Positions 8,599-15,387 of a DNA stretch of 64,000 nucleotides are shown one piece after another. The DNA is from Cerasibacillus quisquiliarum. Lineage in GTDB: Bacteria > Bacillota > Bacilli > Bacillales > Amphibacillaceae. The DNA lies in the NCBI RefSeq assembly GCF_014202495.1, contig NZ_JACHHA010000007.1, positions 1 through 64,000 of the forward strand, in the 5' to 3' direction. Each line of letters opens with the position of its first letter. Position 1 is the first letter of the stretch. The notes below the pieces were generated by a model. That model searched no databases and was not told the DNA's origin. It worked only from the letters and a program-made list of their open reading frames with translations. Position numbers and translations under genes: made by a program.

Positions 8599-9585
8599 AT
8601 GGATACTGGCACCCATATCGTTATGGGCGTGGCATTAGCTGGATTAGCAACATTTGACCCTGCTATACAAAACGATCCCACTCTATTTCATGCTGTCTTC
8701 GCTGGAACGGTTATTGGCTCACACGCACCAGATTTCGATACGGTATTAAAATTACGAAACAACGCAACGTATATTCGCCATCATCGTGGTCTGTCACATT
8801 CACTCCCTGCCATTGCTTTTTGGGGAGTACTCGTCAGTTCTCTTATATATGCGTTTGTACCAGAAGTGTCCTATTGGCACTTATTGTTTTGGACATTTTT
8901 AGCCGTATGTATTCACGTGTTTGTTGATTTATTCAATGCCTATGGCACACAAGCATTGCGTCCTATTTCTAATAAATGGATTGCATTTGGTTTCATTAAT
9001 ACATTTGACCCGTATATTTTTGGTTTGCACATAATCGGAATTATCGCTTGGATCCTTGGTGCACATCCTGGATATACATGGTTCATAATCTATACGATTC
9101 TCATTCTCTATTATATCAAGCGATATATGGATAAACGAGAAATCGTTCATATTATTAAAAAACATATTCCGAATACGATCGACATCGCTACTTCACCTAC
9201 GATTAAACATAATGAATGGCGTGTTGCTATTACGACTACTGACCGTTTTTTTGTAGGAACAGTTAGCAATGGTCATGTTGAAATTATTGATGAGTTTGTT
9301 AGAGCATCTTTACCTAACTCACCATTCATTAATATTGCTAAAAAAGATAAGAACATCGCAGCCTTTCTCTCTTTTTCACCAGTTTATCGTTGGGAATTGA
9401 ACGAGATGGAAGATTATACAGAGGTTCGTTTTATTGATTTACGTTATCGCTCTAAATCGTATTACCCTTTTGTTGCTGTCGTGCAAATTAATAAAGATAT
9501 GAAGATTATGAGCTCATATACAGGCTGGATTTTCTCAGAGCATAAATTACAAAGAAAACTTTATATCGGTGACCCTTTGTTATAA
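8599..9585 (+). CDS. yfhP: YfhP membrane protein, YdjM-type metal-dependent hydrolase family
   Basis: 328 residues, matching B. subtilis YfhP in length and position. The N-terminal YdjM/DUF457 motif is seen in THIVMG, HAPDFDTV and HHRGLSHSLP, the conserved His/Asp set of this membrane-bound hydrolase family. Four or five hydrophobic segments span about residues 65-165, followed by a soluble C-terminal domain of ~150 residues. In B. subtilis, YfhP has been reported as a regulator of neighbouring genes including mutY (established but thinly studied). GGAGG 8 bp upstream supports the start. Confidence 0.88.
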   Translation: MDTGTHIVMGVALAGLATFDPAIQNDPTLFHAVFAGTVIGSHAPDFDTVLKLRNNATYIRHHRGLSHSLPAIAFWGVLVSSLIYAFVPEVSYWHLLFWTFLAVCIHVFVDLFNAYGTQALRPISNKWIAFGFINTFDPYIFGLHIIGIIAWILGAHPGYTWFIIYTILILYYIKRYMDKREIVHIIKKHIPNTIDIATSPTIKHNEWRVAITTTDRFFVGTVSNGHVEIIDEFVRASLPNSPFINIAKKDKNIAAFLSFSPVYRWELNEMEDYTEVRFIDLRYRSKSYYPFVAVVQINKDMKIMSSYTGWIFSEHKLQRKLYIGDPLL

Positions 9586-9593
9586 ATGTAAAA

Positions 9594-9624
9594 GAGCAGC
9601 AGACGATTATTCTGCTGCTTTCTT
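9594..9624. terminator. Terminator between yfhP and yfhH
   Basis: Hairpin AGCAGCAGA / TCTGCTGCT with a 7-nt loop followed by TTCTTCT. It lies between convergent genes and ends against the yfhH stop. Confidence 0.8.
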
Positions 9625-9969
9625 CTATTTTGTTATTTTTTTACCTAAAAGTGAAATAGGGACTGCTTCTTGTTCTTCATATTCTTCACCTAGTAGATTA
9701 ATCCGTTTTCCCCAAGCAAAAACACCGTCAATATAATCTATCCGAAAATGATGCCCTGGATCACCGTTCATTTCATACGTTTCCTTTGGTTTATAGTCAT
9801 CTGGATTCATCATATAGGCTAAAGCCACTTGCATTTTACGTTCAAGAATTTGTACTTCACTAATATGACCAAACTGCTCTGCTTTTTGCAATTTTTCTTT
9901 TAACTCACCGACTATTTCTCGTAATTGTTCAACTGTGTAATCACTATATCTAATTTTTATTGGTTTCAT
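9625..9969 (-). CDS. yfhH: DUF1811 protein YfhH
   Basis: 114 residues. N-terminal helical hairpin (YTVEQLREIVGELKEKLQKAEQFGHISEVQILERKM, seen in part) and a C-terminal SH3-like beta domain with GDPGHHFRIDYIDGVFAWG, the hallmark of DUF1811. Function unknown; B. subtilis YfhH has the same neighbours (recX, yfhF). Probably cytoplasmic. No membrane segment or signal peptide. Confidence 0.88.
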   Translation of the reverse strand: MKPIKIRYSDYTVEQLREIVGELKEKLQKAEQFGHISEVQILERKMQVALAYMMNPDDYKPKETYEMNGDPGHHFRIDYIDGVFAWGKRINLLGEEYEEQEAVPISLLGKKITK

Positions 9970-10042
9970 TCATTGCATCTCCTTTATATATATTTTAAAG
10001 TGAATCAATCAATTGGACAATTTAAATGAATTTTTACTCACT

Positions 10043-10861
10043 TCATTCATCATAATCAGAATAATTATCAACGAATTGTTCAATCATATCAAAAGAAAAT
10101 CCTTTACGATATAATCCTGCTTTTACTTTATTTTTTAATTCATAGCCATCATATTTTCGCTCTTGCTTCTTCCATAATTTTTCACCTTGATAAACTAATG
10201 CGCTCCACTCATTTTTCTCATCTTGTTCTTCTGATAAATATCGTGTTGCTTCTGAAATAATGTCTTTTGAAAAGCCTTTTTGCATTAAACCTGCTTTAAT
10301 TCTGTTTAATTCCATCCGATATGAACGCTTCCCAGTACGAGCGAATGTTTTTTGAGCCCATTTCATTGCTTGTTCGATTTGTTGTTCTTTCGGATATTCC
10401 TTCATTGCAGTCATCACTTCTGCTTCTGAAACACCTTTTTGAATCAATTCTTGTTTTAGTAAGAGCGGACCTTTCATACTTGTTTTCACTTTTGTGCGAA
10501 TATAACTTTCTGCAAACTTGAGATCATCAATTAATCGTTCTTGCTTTAATTGTTCCATTACGAGATCGATATGCTCAGGATTTACTTCCTTCTTCTTTAA
10601 ATAATCTTCTATTTCTTTCTTTGTCCGCATACGATAACTTAAATACCGAATCGCCAGATGATAAGACTTTGAAACATCATCTTGCTCTTTTAGAAGAGCA
10701 ATGGTCGCATCAGTTAATTGTTTACCTTTATGTAATCGATGTGAGACGAGCACATCTTCATCAACACTAAAGCCATACCTTTCTCTTTCACCGTCTGTAA
10801 GAAAAATATTGTAGCGAGATGCATTCTTTTTCTGGACAGAAATACGTGAAATTTTAAACAT
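10043..10861 (-). CDS. recX: Recombination regulator RecX
   Basis: 272 residues, the long Firmicutes form. Modulates RecA filaments. Three-helix RecX repeats are visible: YHLAIRYLSYRMRTKKEIEDYL, LIDDLKFAESYIRTKVKT, GPLLLKQELIQKGVS and a C-terminal copy (KNKVKAGLYRKGFSFDMIEQ). N-terminal domain of ~60 residues (ISVQKKNASRYNIFL) as in B. subtilis RecX (YfhG). Divergent from yfhF. Only 96 bp separate the two starts. Confidence 0.93.
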   Translation of the reverse strand: MFKISRISVQKKNASRYNIFLTDGERERYGFSVDEDVLVSHRLHKGKQLTDATIALLKEQDDVSKSYHLAIRYLSYRMRTKKEIEDYLKKKEVNPEHIDLVMEQLKQERLIDDLKFAESYIRTKVKTSMKGPLLLKQELIQKGVSEAEVMTAMKEYPKEQQIEQAMKWAQKTFARTGKRSYRMELNRIKAGLMQKGFSKDIISEATRYLSEEQDEKNEWSALVYQGEKLWKKQERKYDGYELKNKVKAGLYRKGFSFDMIEQFVDNYSDYDE

Positions 10862-10957
10862 ATTATCTTCCTTTCCTTCTTCTATTTATCATAACATGGT
10901 TATGTTATGATAAGAATAATAAGATGCTTTGATTTGTTAATTTTGGAGGGGTTTCAA

Positions 10958-11869
10958 TTGAAGATTTTATTAACTGGTGGAACGGGTTTTATCGGAACCC
11001 AGCTGATGAAACACCTGCATAAAGAAAGGTATCACACGTATGTTCTAACGAGAACACCGTATCAATATCATAATCATTCTTTAGCTACGTACTTATCTTA
11101 TGATGACGCACATGAGCAATTAAACAAAGTTGATGTCATCATTAACTTAGCCGGAGAATCATTATTCGGTTATTGGACGAAAGATAAACAAGAAAAAATT
11201 ATAAGGAGTCGGATAGAAACGACTGAATGGGTTATCACATTCATTAAGCAGTTAGATGAAGCACCAAAGCTACTTATAAACGGATCAGCTATCGGTTATT
11301 ATGGAACATCAGATGATGATATGTTTACAGAAAACACGACTGATGCTGGTAATGATTTTTTAGCAAAGGTCGTTAAAGAATGGGAACAAACTGCCCAACA
11401 AGCAGAAACGTTCGGCGTCCGTACTGTTTTCACACGTTTTGGTATCGTACTTGGCAAAGAAGGTGCACTTCCCCTCATGGCTCTTCCAGTGAAATTCGGT
11501 CTCGGTGGTAATATTGGAAACGGTCAACAATGGTTATCATGGATTCATGTTGAAGATGCCGCTCGTCTTATGATGCACATCATTAATGATGAAAGTATTC
11601 GTGGACCAATTAATGTAACCGCACCAAATCCCGTTCGACATAAAGATTTTATGAGAACATTAGCCGATGTTTTGAAACGTCCCTATTGGTTGCATACGCC
11701 CGCTTTTTTATTTCGTGCTGCAACTGGAAAAATGAGCTTTCTCATACTAGAAGGGCAATACGTACTACCTAAAAAAGCGATGGAACATCAATTTAAGTTT
11801 ATATACCCACACTTAGAAGACGCTTTAAATCATTTGTTAAAAAGGAAGCAATCGTTTACCAGCGATTAA
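10958..11869 (+). CDS. yfhF: TIGR01777 epimerase-like protein YfhF
   Basis: 303 residues, exactly the usual length. Extended SDR with nucleotide-binding GGTGFIGTQL, the active-site-like GSAIGYYG, and a C-terminal DUF1731 part (RHKDFMRTLADVLKRPYWLHTPAF). Predicted NAD(P)-binding sugar-nucleotide epimerase-like protein; its substrate is unknown. The start is TTG 10958: GGAGGGG lies 6 bp before it and the protein then begins with the family's KILLTGG, whereas the upstream ATG has no ribosome site. Confidence 0.9.
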   Translation: MKILLTGGTGFIGTQLMKHLHKERYHTYVLTRTPYQYHNHSLATYLSYDDAHEQLNKVDVIINLAGESLFGYWTKDKQEKIIRSRIETTEWVITFIKQLDEAPKLLINGSAIGYYGTSDDDMFTENTTDAGNDFLAKVVKEWEQTAQQAETFGVRTVFTRFGIVLGKEGALPLMALPVKFGLGGNIGNGQQWLSWIHVEDAARLMMHIINDESIRGPINVTAPNPVRHKDFMRTLADVLKRPYWLHTPAFLFRAATGKMSFLILEGQYVLPKKAMEHQFKFIYPHLEDALNHLLKRKQSFTSD

Positions 11870-11876
11870 GATCATG

Positions 11877-11907
11877 AACCACCTCTTATGCTTAGGGGTG
11901 GGTTTTT
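11877..11907 (+). terminator. Probable terminator of yfhF
   Basis: AACCACCTC pairs with GGGGTGGGTT (one bulged G and one G-T pair) across a 9-nt loop, followed by TTTTTC just after the yfhF stop. Confidence 0.55.
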
Positions 11908-12101
11908 CATGTCATTGCATGTATGATTTATGATGTCGAATCTAAGGAAATAAACACAAAGTTTACAGGCTTCTTCAATGTCATATGAATACGATATTAA
12001 ACGACCATTTTAATAAAGTTCTTATGCTAAAAAACAACTCAGTGCACACGTTCATGAACAATTCAATTTTTGTACATTATTTTTTGTAAAAAAGGATTCC
12101 C

Positions 12102-12130
12102 TTTTTGAATAAAACATTGTAAAATATAAT
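12102..12130 (+). promoter_or_regulatory. Promoter candidate for the GNAT leader transcript
   Basis: A perfect -10 TATAAT (12125-12130) lies 17 bp from a weak TTTTTG -35. A TTGAAT overlaps it but is only 14 bp from the -10. Predicted start near 12137, giving a leader of about 255 nt before the GNAT gene. Confidence 0.5.
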
Positions 12131-12136
12131 TCAGAA

Positions 12137-12391
12137 AAGAGGTTTTATAAATACGCTAATCAACCTAAAATTATATAGCTTGATGAGAAACATTTTACAG
12201 ACGGACGTCAAAGTCGTTTGTTTATTGGGAAGGCAAATGGTGCGCCACCAGTTTGACTGGTTCTAGTAGGTTCGATTCCTACCCCGAATTTTTGTTTGAA
12301 GTTTAATAAAAATTCGCGGTGTGGGATTGCCTACTGTTTCCCTACAATAACGTTGCAAACCCACCCGCTAAAAATAAGGGAGGGTTTTTTT
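12137..12391 (+). ncRNA. Structured 5' leader with a tRNA-like cloverleaf
   Basis: Non-coding stretch between a TATAAT and the GNAT start. Elements in order: a hairpin at 12197-12221; a tRNA-like unit at 12224-12289 with a 3-bp D-like arm whose loop contains GG, a 5-bp second arm (ACCAG/CTGGT), and a canonical T arm (GTAGG-TTCGATT-CCTAC, 12266-12282); then a 9-bp hairpin CGAATTTTT/AAAAATTCG (12285-12316) that competes with the 3' acceptor strand. GGGAA+GGCA (12227-12235) can also pair with TGCC (12328) and TTCCC (12338). It ends in AACCC-CCC/GGG-GGGTT (12358-12386) plus seven T, whose 3' arm is the gene's Shine-Dalgarno. There is no CCA end, the acceptor pairs poorly and the anticodon loop is 5 nt, so this is not a normal tRNA. 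Riboswitch-like leader or tRNA remnant; unknown. Confidence 0.5.
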
Positions 12392-12946
12392 ATGCTGAAA
12401 AAACGTGATCTTCACGAAGTACCGGTATTATTTGAGTTAATGTCTCATCCAGAGGTTTTCCCTTATGTGAGACAGAAGGCAACAACAGCTGATGAATTTT
12501 ATTTCATCACCAAACAAACAATTGAAGCAGAAGAAAGGGGGGAACTCATTTCGCGGACTATTCTCGATGAACAGTACCAACCGATAGGAACAATTAACCT
12601 ATTTGATATTGCGAACGATTACGGTTTTCTAGCAACTTGGATTGGTCGACCTTATTTCGGTAAAGGATATAACGGACTTGCTAAGACACAGTTCTTTAAT
12701 GAAGTATTTAGTGAAACACATATTCAAAAAATTTTATTAAAAGTTCGTCATACGAATGCTCGGTCATTACGCGCCGTACAAAAATTACCATATGTTGAAA
12801 AGGCCAACTTTCTATATCCAGTACAATATGAACAAATAAATGCCCAATCAGAATATGTGTATGATTTGTTTGTTATTCATAAAGAAGGTTATTTCGCTTA
12901 TCAGCAAATGACACAAATAACTCATTCACAGGTAAGAGCAAACTAA
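12392..12946 (+). CDS. GNAT family N-acetyltransferase
   Basis: 184 residues. The acetyl-CoA-binding beta4-alpha3 region reads ATWIGRPYFGKGYNGLAKTQ, followed by KILLKVRHTNARSLRAVQKLP, as in the RimJ/RimL-like GNAT branch. The acceptor substrate is unknown. ATG 12392 follows GGGAGGG at 8 bp; that ribosome site is buried in the 3' arm of a hairpin with a T-run, so expression may be controlled through the long structured leader. A GC-poor monocistronic unit ending in a terminator at 13042. Confidence 0.8.
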   Translation: MLKKRDLHEVPVLFELMSHPEVFPYVRQKATTADEFYFITKQTIEAEERGELISRTILDEQYQPIGTINLFDIANDYGFLATWIGRPYFGKGYNGLAKTQFFNEVFSETHIQKILLKVRHTNARSLRAVQKLPYVEKANFLYPVQYEQINAQSEYVYDLFVIHKEGYFAYQQMTQITHSQVRAN

Positions 12947-13041
12947 TGCTAATGTGTAGTAGATAGTCAGTTTTTCACATATTTGAAAAATTAAAAGAGG
13001 ATGTTTACATTTGGGTAAGTTCGTAGGAAATAAATGAGAAG

Positions 13042-13086
13042 CAGAGTTTTAAGTATCATGAATGAAAGCTTAGAACTCTGTTTTTA
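13042..13086 (+). terminator. Terminator downstream of the GNAT gene
   Basis: 12-bp stem CAGAGTTTTAAG / CTTAGAACTCTG with one mismatch, 15-nt loop and a TTTTTAT tail, about 100 bp past the stop. Confidence 0.75.
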
Positions 13087-13242
13087 TTTGCTTAAGAGAC
13101 ACATCAGTGTTATCTTTATTCACATCCTTCTTGTTGATAAGTTGTTTTTGCTTGTGGATATTGTGGATATGATCTTTAATATGTTTATATTTATGTCATT
13201 ATCTAATATAAATTTGTGTGTAACCCTGTGAATAAATATTTA

Positions 13243-13521
13243 TTATCTATCTTCGACTAATTTCAAAATAATTTGCCACGCTTTTATTTCTGCTTCTTTT
13301 TCAGATTTACCAAAGCCATAGCCAGTTAAAATATTAGTCGATCCGAAAAGAGCCGCCGCTTGCCAAATATTTTCTATTTCTATATCTTTTATAAATATTG
13401 TGACTGTCTGCATCTTACCAACATGAATTGAAAAGTCAAAATCGCAAAACATCATTCTCAATATCTTTGATTTTGTAAGGACTGTTACCGATGGATGGTA
13501 TAACACTAAACAACTAATCAT
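13243..13521 (-). CDS. Small protein with dsRNA-binding-domain-like C-terminus
   Basis: 92 residues from ATG 13521 (GTG at 13533 is possible, but the GGGGAG site abuts it). Not recognised as a named family. The C-terminal part GYGFGKSEKEAEIKAWQIIL resembles the last strand and helix of a double-stranded-RNA-binding domain as in RNase III (GxGxSKKEAExxAA...). The preceding TVTIFIKDIEIE could be the middle strands. No membrane segment. It stands alone, convergent with the short region after the GNAT gene. Function unknown; the fold assignment is a guess from pattern only. Confidence 0.5.
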   Translation of the reverse strand: MISCLVLYHPSVTVLTKSKILRMMFCDFDFSIHVGKMQTVTIFIKDIEIENIWQAAALFGSTNILTGYGFGKSEKEAEIKAWQIILKLVEDR

Positions 13522-13661
13522 ACATGCTTCCACTCCCCTTATGTTCTGTTTGGTTACATTTTAACATATGTTCCCCTTTAGAACAAAGGCTGAGATTTCC
13601 ACATGTTACCATGAAATATAATACAATTTCTAACAAAAACTATATTAGAGTGTGATACTAA

Positions 13662-14078
13662 ATGATAGTCGAACGGATAGCACATAATATTAAAATATTT
13701 CGCGAACAACAAAATTGGTCACAGCAAACATTGGCAGATAAAATGCATGTTTCAAGATCAACGATTACAAAATGGGAAACGAAGGTTGGGACACCTGACA
13801 TTAATTCTTTAGTTAAATTAAGTAATATTTTTGGTATTACACTCGATCATTTAGTCGGTACAGACACATACCATAACGAATTACTGAAGGAATTTAAACG
13901 TGTATATGGATCTAAGAATCAGTCTTTTGATGATGAAGTTGCTGAATTAATTAGCTATATCATGACACACCCTGAATTAAAAAAACAAATCTTACGTTTG
14001 AAAAATTTACCTATCCAAAAACAAATATCCATTCATCGACTTCTCGCTGATTTAATCGATGAAATAGAACAAGTGTAA
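13662..14078 (+). CDS. XRE-family transcriptional regulator
   Basis: 138 residues. The N-terminal helix-turn-helix of the XRE/Cro type (residues ~6-60: NIKIFREQQNWSQQTLADKM, VSRSTITKWE, ITLDHLVG) is followed by a ~70-residue helical domain of unknown role. Such proteins usually bind near their own promoter. It lies 105 bp upstream of, and in the same direction as, a pair of SMR exporters but is separated from them by a terminator. Regulation of the exporters is plausible, not shown. Confidence 0.85.
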   Translation: MIVERIAHNIKIFREQQNWSQQTLADKMHVSRSTITKWETKVGTPDINSLVKLSNIFGITLDHLVGTDTYHNELLKEFKRVYGSKNQSFDDEVAELISYIMTHPELKKQILRLKNLPIQKQISIHRLLADLIDEIEQV

Positions 14079-14104
14079 ACCAGATATAAATCTGGTTTTT
14101 TATT
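14078..14104 (+). terminator. Terminator of the XRE gene
   Basis: Short hairpin AACCAGA / TCTGGTT with a 6-nt loop followed by TTTTATTTTT, overlapping the end of the coding region. Confidence 0.8.
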
Positions 14105-14183
14105 TTTATATACTTTTTAAATATCGTGTTATTTAAGGCTGTTTAAGATACAATAAAGTCGATGATTCATATGATAGGAGTGT

Positions 14184-14537
14184 ATGAATGTGGGTTGGAT
14201 TTATGTTTTGTTTGCTGCGATTATTGAGGTCGTTTGGGTGCTTGGTCTTCGATTTTCGGAAAGTCTCATTCACTGGGGTGGAACAATTATCGCTATTATT
14301 TTGAGTTTCTATTTTATTATCAAAGCTTGTGAAGAACTTCCTTCAGGTACAGTGTACGCTGTATTTACAGGTTCAGGCGCTGCTGCAATTGTATGTATAG
14401 ATATTATTTTTTTCAAGGCCACATTCTCATTTTATCAATTATTTTTTATTATGCTTATTATTGTTGGTGTCATCGGTATTAAACTGACTTCTGATGAAAA
14501 GGATTCTGAAAAAGAACACGTCACAGGGGCTGAATAA
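14184..14537 (+). CDS. SMR efflux subunit, YkkC-like
   Basis: 117 residues with four membrane segments. The essential membrane Glu is in the first helix (AAIIEVVWVLGLR). GTVYAVFTGSGAAA gives the conserved dimer-packing helix. Closest by eye to B. subtilis YkkC, including a charged C-terminal tail (DEKDSEKEH). It pairs with the next gene as a heterodimeric small multidrug or guanidinium exporter. The start is uncertain: AGGAG is only 3 bp from ATG 14184 but 9 bp from GTG 14190. No guanidine-I riboswitch precedes it. Confidence 0.88.
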   Translation: MNVGWIYVLFAAIIEVVWVLGLRFSESLIHWGGTIIAIILSFYFIIKACEELPSGTVYAVFTGSGAAAIVCIDIIFFKATFSFYQLFFIMLIIVGVIGIKLTSDEKDSEKEHVTGAE

Positions 14538-14540
14538 CGA

Positions 14541-14855
14541 ATGTATTGGATTTATTTAGTGATAGCGAGCTTTGGTGAAATATTCGGAGTAGCAAGTATC
14601 AACTTATATTTACAAAAAAAATCGTGGAGCCGTCTTTTCCTTGTCGTAATAACATTTAGTTTCGGTTTTTTATTTTTAAAATTAGCTATGAATGGAATCC
14701 CATTAGGAACAGCTTATGCTGTATGGACAGGATTAGGTGCAGCAGGCGCTGTCTTAATAGGTATTGTATTTTTTCGTGAATCAGCTGACTGGAAACGGCT
14801 TGTTTTTTTACTTTTAATTATTTCAGGAGCTATTGGATTAAAAATCTTAGAATAA
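14541..14855 (+). CDS. SMR efflux subunit, YkkD-like
   Basis: 104 residues, four membrane segments, with the key Glu in IASFGEIFGVASIN and the conserved GTAYAVWTGLGAAGAV. It lies 3 bp after the stop of the YkkC-like gene, so it is translated from the same mRNA. The two subunits resemble each other and probably form a mixed dimer in opposite orientations. Substrate unknown; in other bacteria such pairs export guanidinium or quaternary compounds. Confidence 0.9.
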   Translation: MYWIYLVIASFGEIFGVASINLYLQKKSWSRLFLVVITFSFGFLFLKLAMNGIPLGTAYAVWTGLGAAGAVLIGIVFFRESADWKRLVFLLLIISGAIGLKILE

Positions 14856-14921
14856 TTCATGCATACATAAGAAAGATAATGACAACATTATTAAGGGCTC
14901 ATAAAGGTCTTTTTTAAAATG

Positions 14922-14950
14922 TTGTATTTTTTATATGTCTGTTATATATT
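14922..14950 (+). promoter_or_regulatory. Promoter of the GntR-ABC operon
   Basis: -35 TTGTAT (14922-14927), 17 bp, -10 TATATT (14945-14950). The -10 lies inside the palindrome at 14939-14961, about 30 bp upstream of the first gene. Confidence 0.75.
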
Positions 14951-14961
14951 ATATATAACAG
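14939..14961 (+). promoter_or_regulatory. GntR (YtrA-type) operator, 23-bp perfect palindrome
   Basis: The left half CTGTTATATAT, one central T, and an exactly complementary right half ATATATAACAG make an 11-1-11 inverted repeat. It covers the -10 of the operon promoter, so binding of the adjacent GntR protein would block transcription. The match to YtrA-family operators is by type, not by alignment. Confidence 0.75.
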
Positions 14962-14979
14962 TTATTACGGAGCAAAAGG

Positions 14980-15387
14980 ATGACGGATATGTTAATTCAA
15001 CTCGATATGGAGTCTAAAGAGCCACTATATACACAACTTAGAAATCAAATAGTAGAGGGGATTGCTTCATATCAACTTAAACCAGGTGATGCACTTCCAT
15101 CAGTACGGACATTAGCCCAAGACATTGGAATTAATTTGCATACGGTTAATAAAGCATATAAACAGTTAGAACAGGAAGGTTTTCTTATCATACAACGACA
15201 AAAGGGAGCACTTATTCATCCTGGAGGCGTGCCAAAAGCAGATGATCGTTACTTGCATGAACTTACAAATGTTTTAAAGCCAATAATTGCTGAAGCGAAA
15301 TGTCGCGGTATTGCCTATGAACAATTCACTACTATATGTCAAGAAATATATTTGTCATTACACAAGAAAGGAGATAACACATCATGA
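14980..15387 (+). CDS. GntR-family transcriptional regulator, YtrA subfamily
   Basis: 135 residues. N-terminal winged helix with PLYTQLRNQIVEGI, LKPGDALPSVRTLAQDIGIN and HTVNKAYKQLEQEG, then a very short C-terminal arm of about 55 residues, the mark of the YtrA subfamily that regulates ABC transporters. GGAG 7 bp before ATG 14980. First gene of a five-gene operon: its last codon overlaps the DUF1648 gene by 4 bp. It most likely represses its own operon at the palindrome over the -10. Confidence 0.92.
   Translation: MTDMLIQLDMESKEPLYTQLRNQIVEGIASYQLKPGDALPSVRTLAQDIGINLHTVNKAYKQLEQEGFLIIQRQKGALIHPGGVPKADDRYLHELTNVLKPIIAEAKCRGIAYEQFTTICQEIYLSLHKKGDNTS

Noticed and set aside
12227-12283. Fluoride riboswitch resemblance (GGC...ATGGTG...GCC, then CCTACC)
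   Set aside because: The spacing and inner conserved bases do not fit the crcB motif, and the downstream gene is not a fluoride exporter.
12224-12289. A functional tRNA gene
   Set aside because: The acceptor stem pairs at only about five of seven positions, the anticodon loop has 5 nt, no CCA or normal 3' end follows, and the 3' strand pairs better downstream. Kept as a tRNA-like leader instead.
13034-13231. 65-residue plus-strand ORF
   Set aside because: It begins inside a terminator hairpin, lacks a ribosome site, and is low-complexity hydrophobic translation of AT-rich DNA.
14105-14183. Guanidine-I (ykkC) riboswitch before the SMR pair
   Set aside because: The region is too short and lacks the conserved ykkC core sequences.
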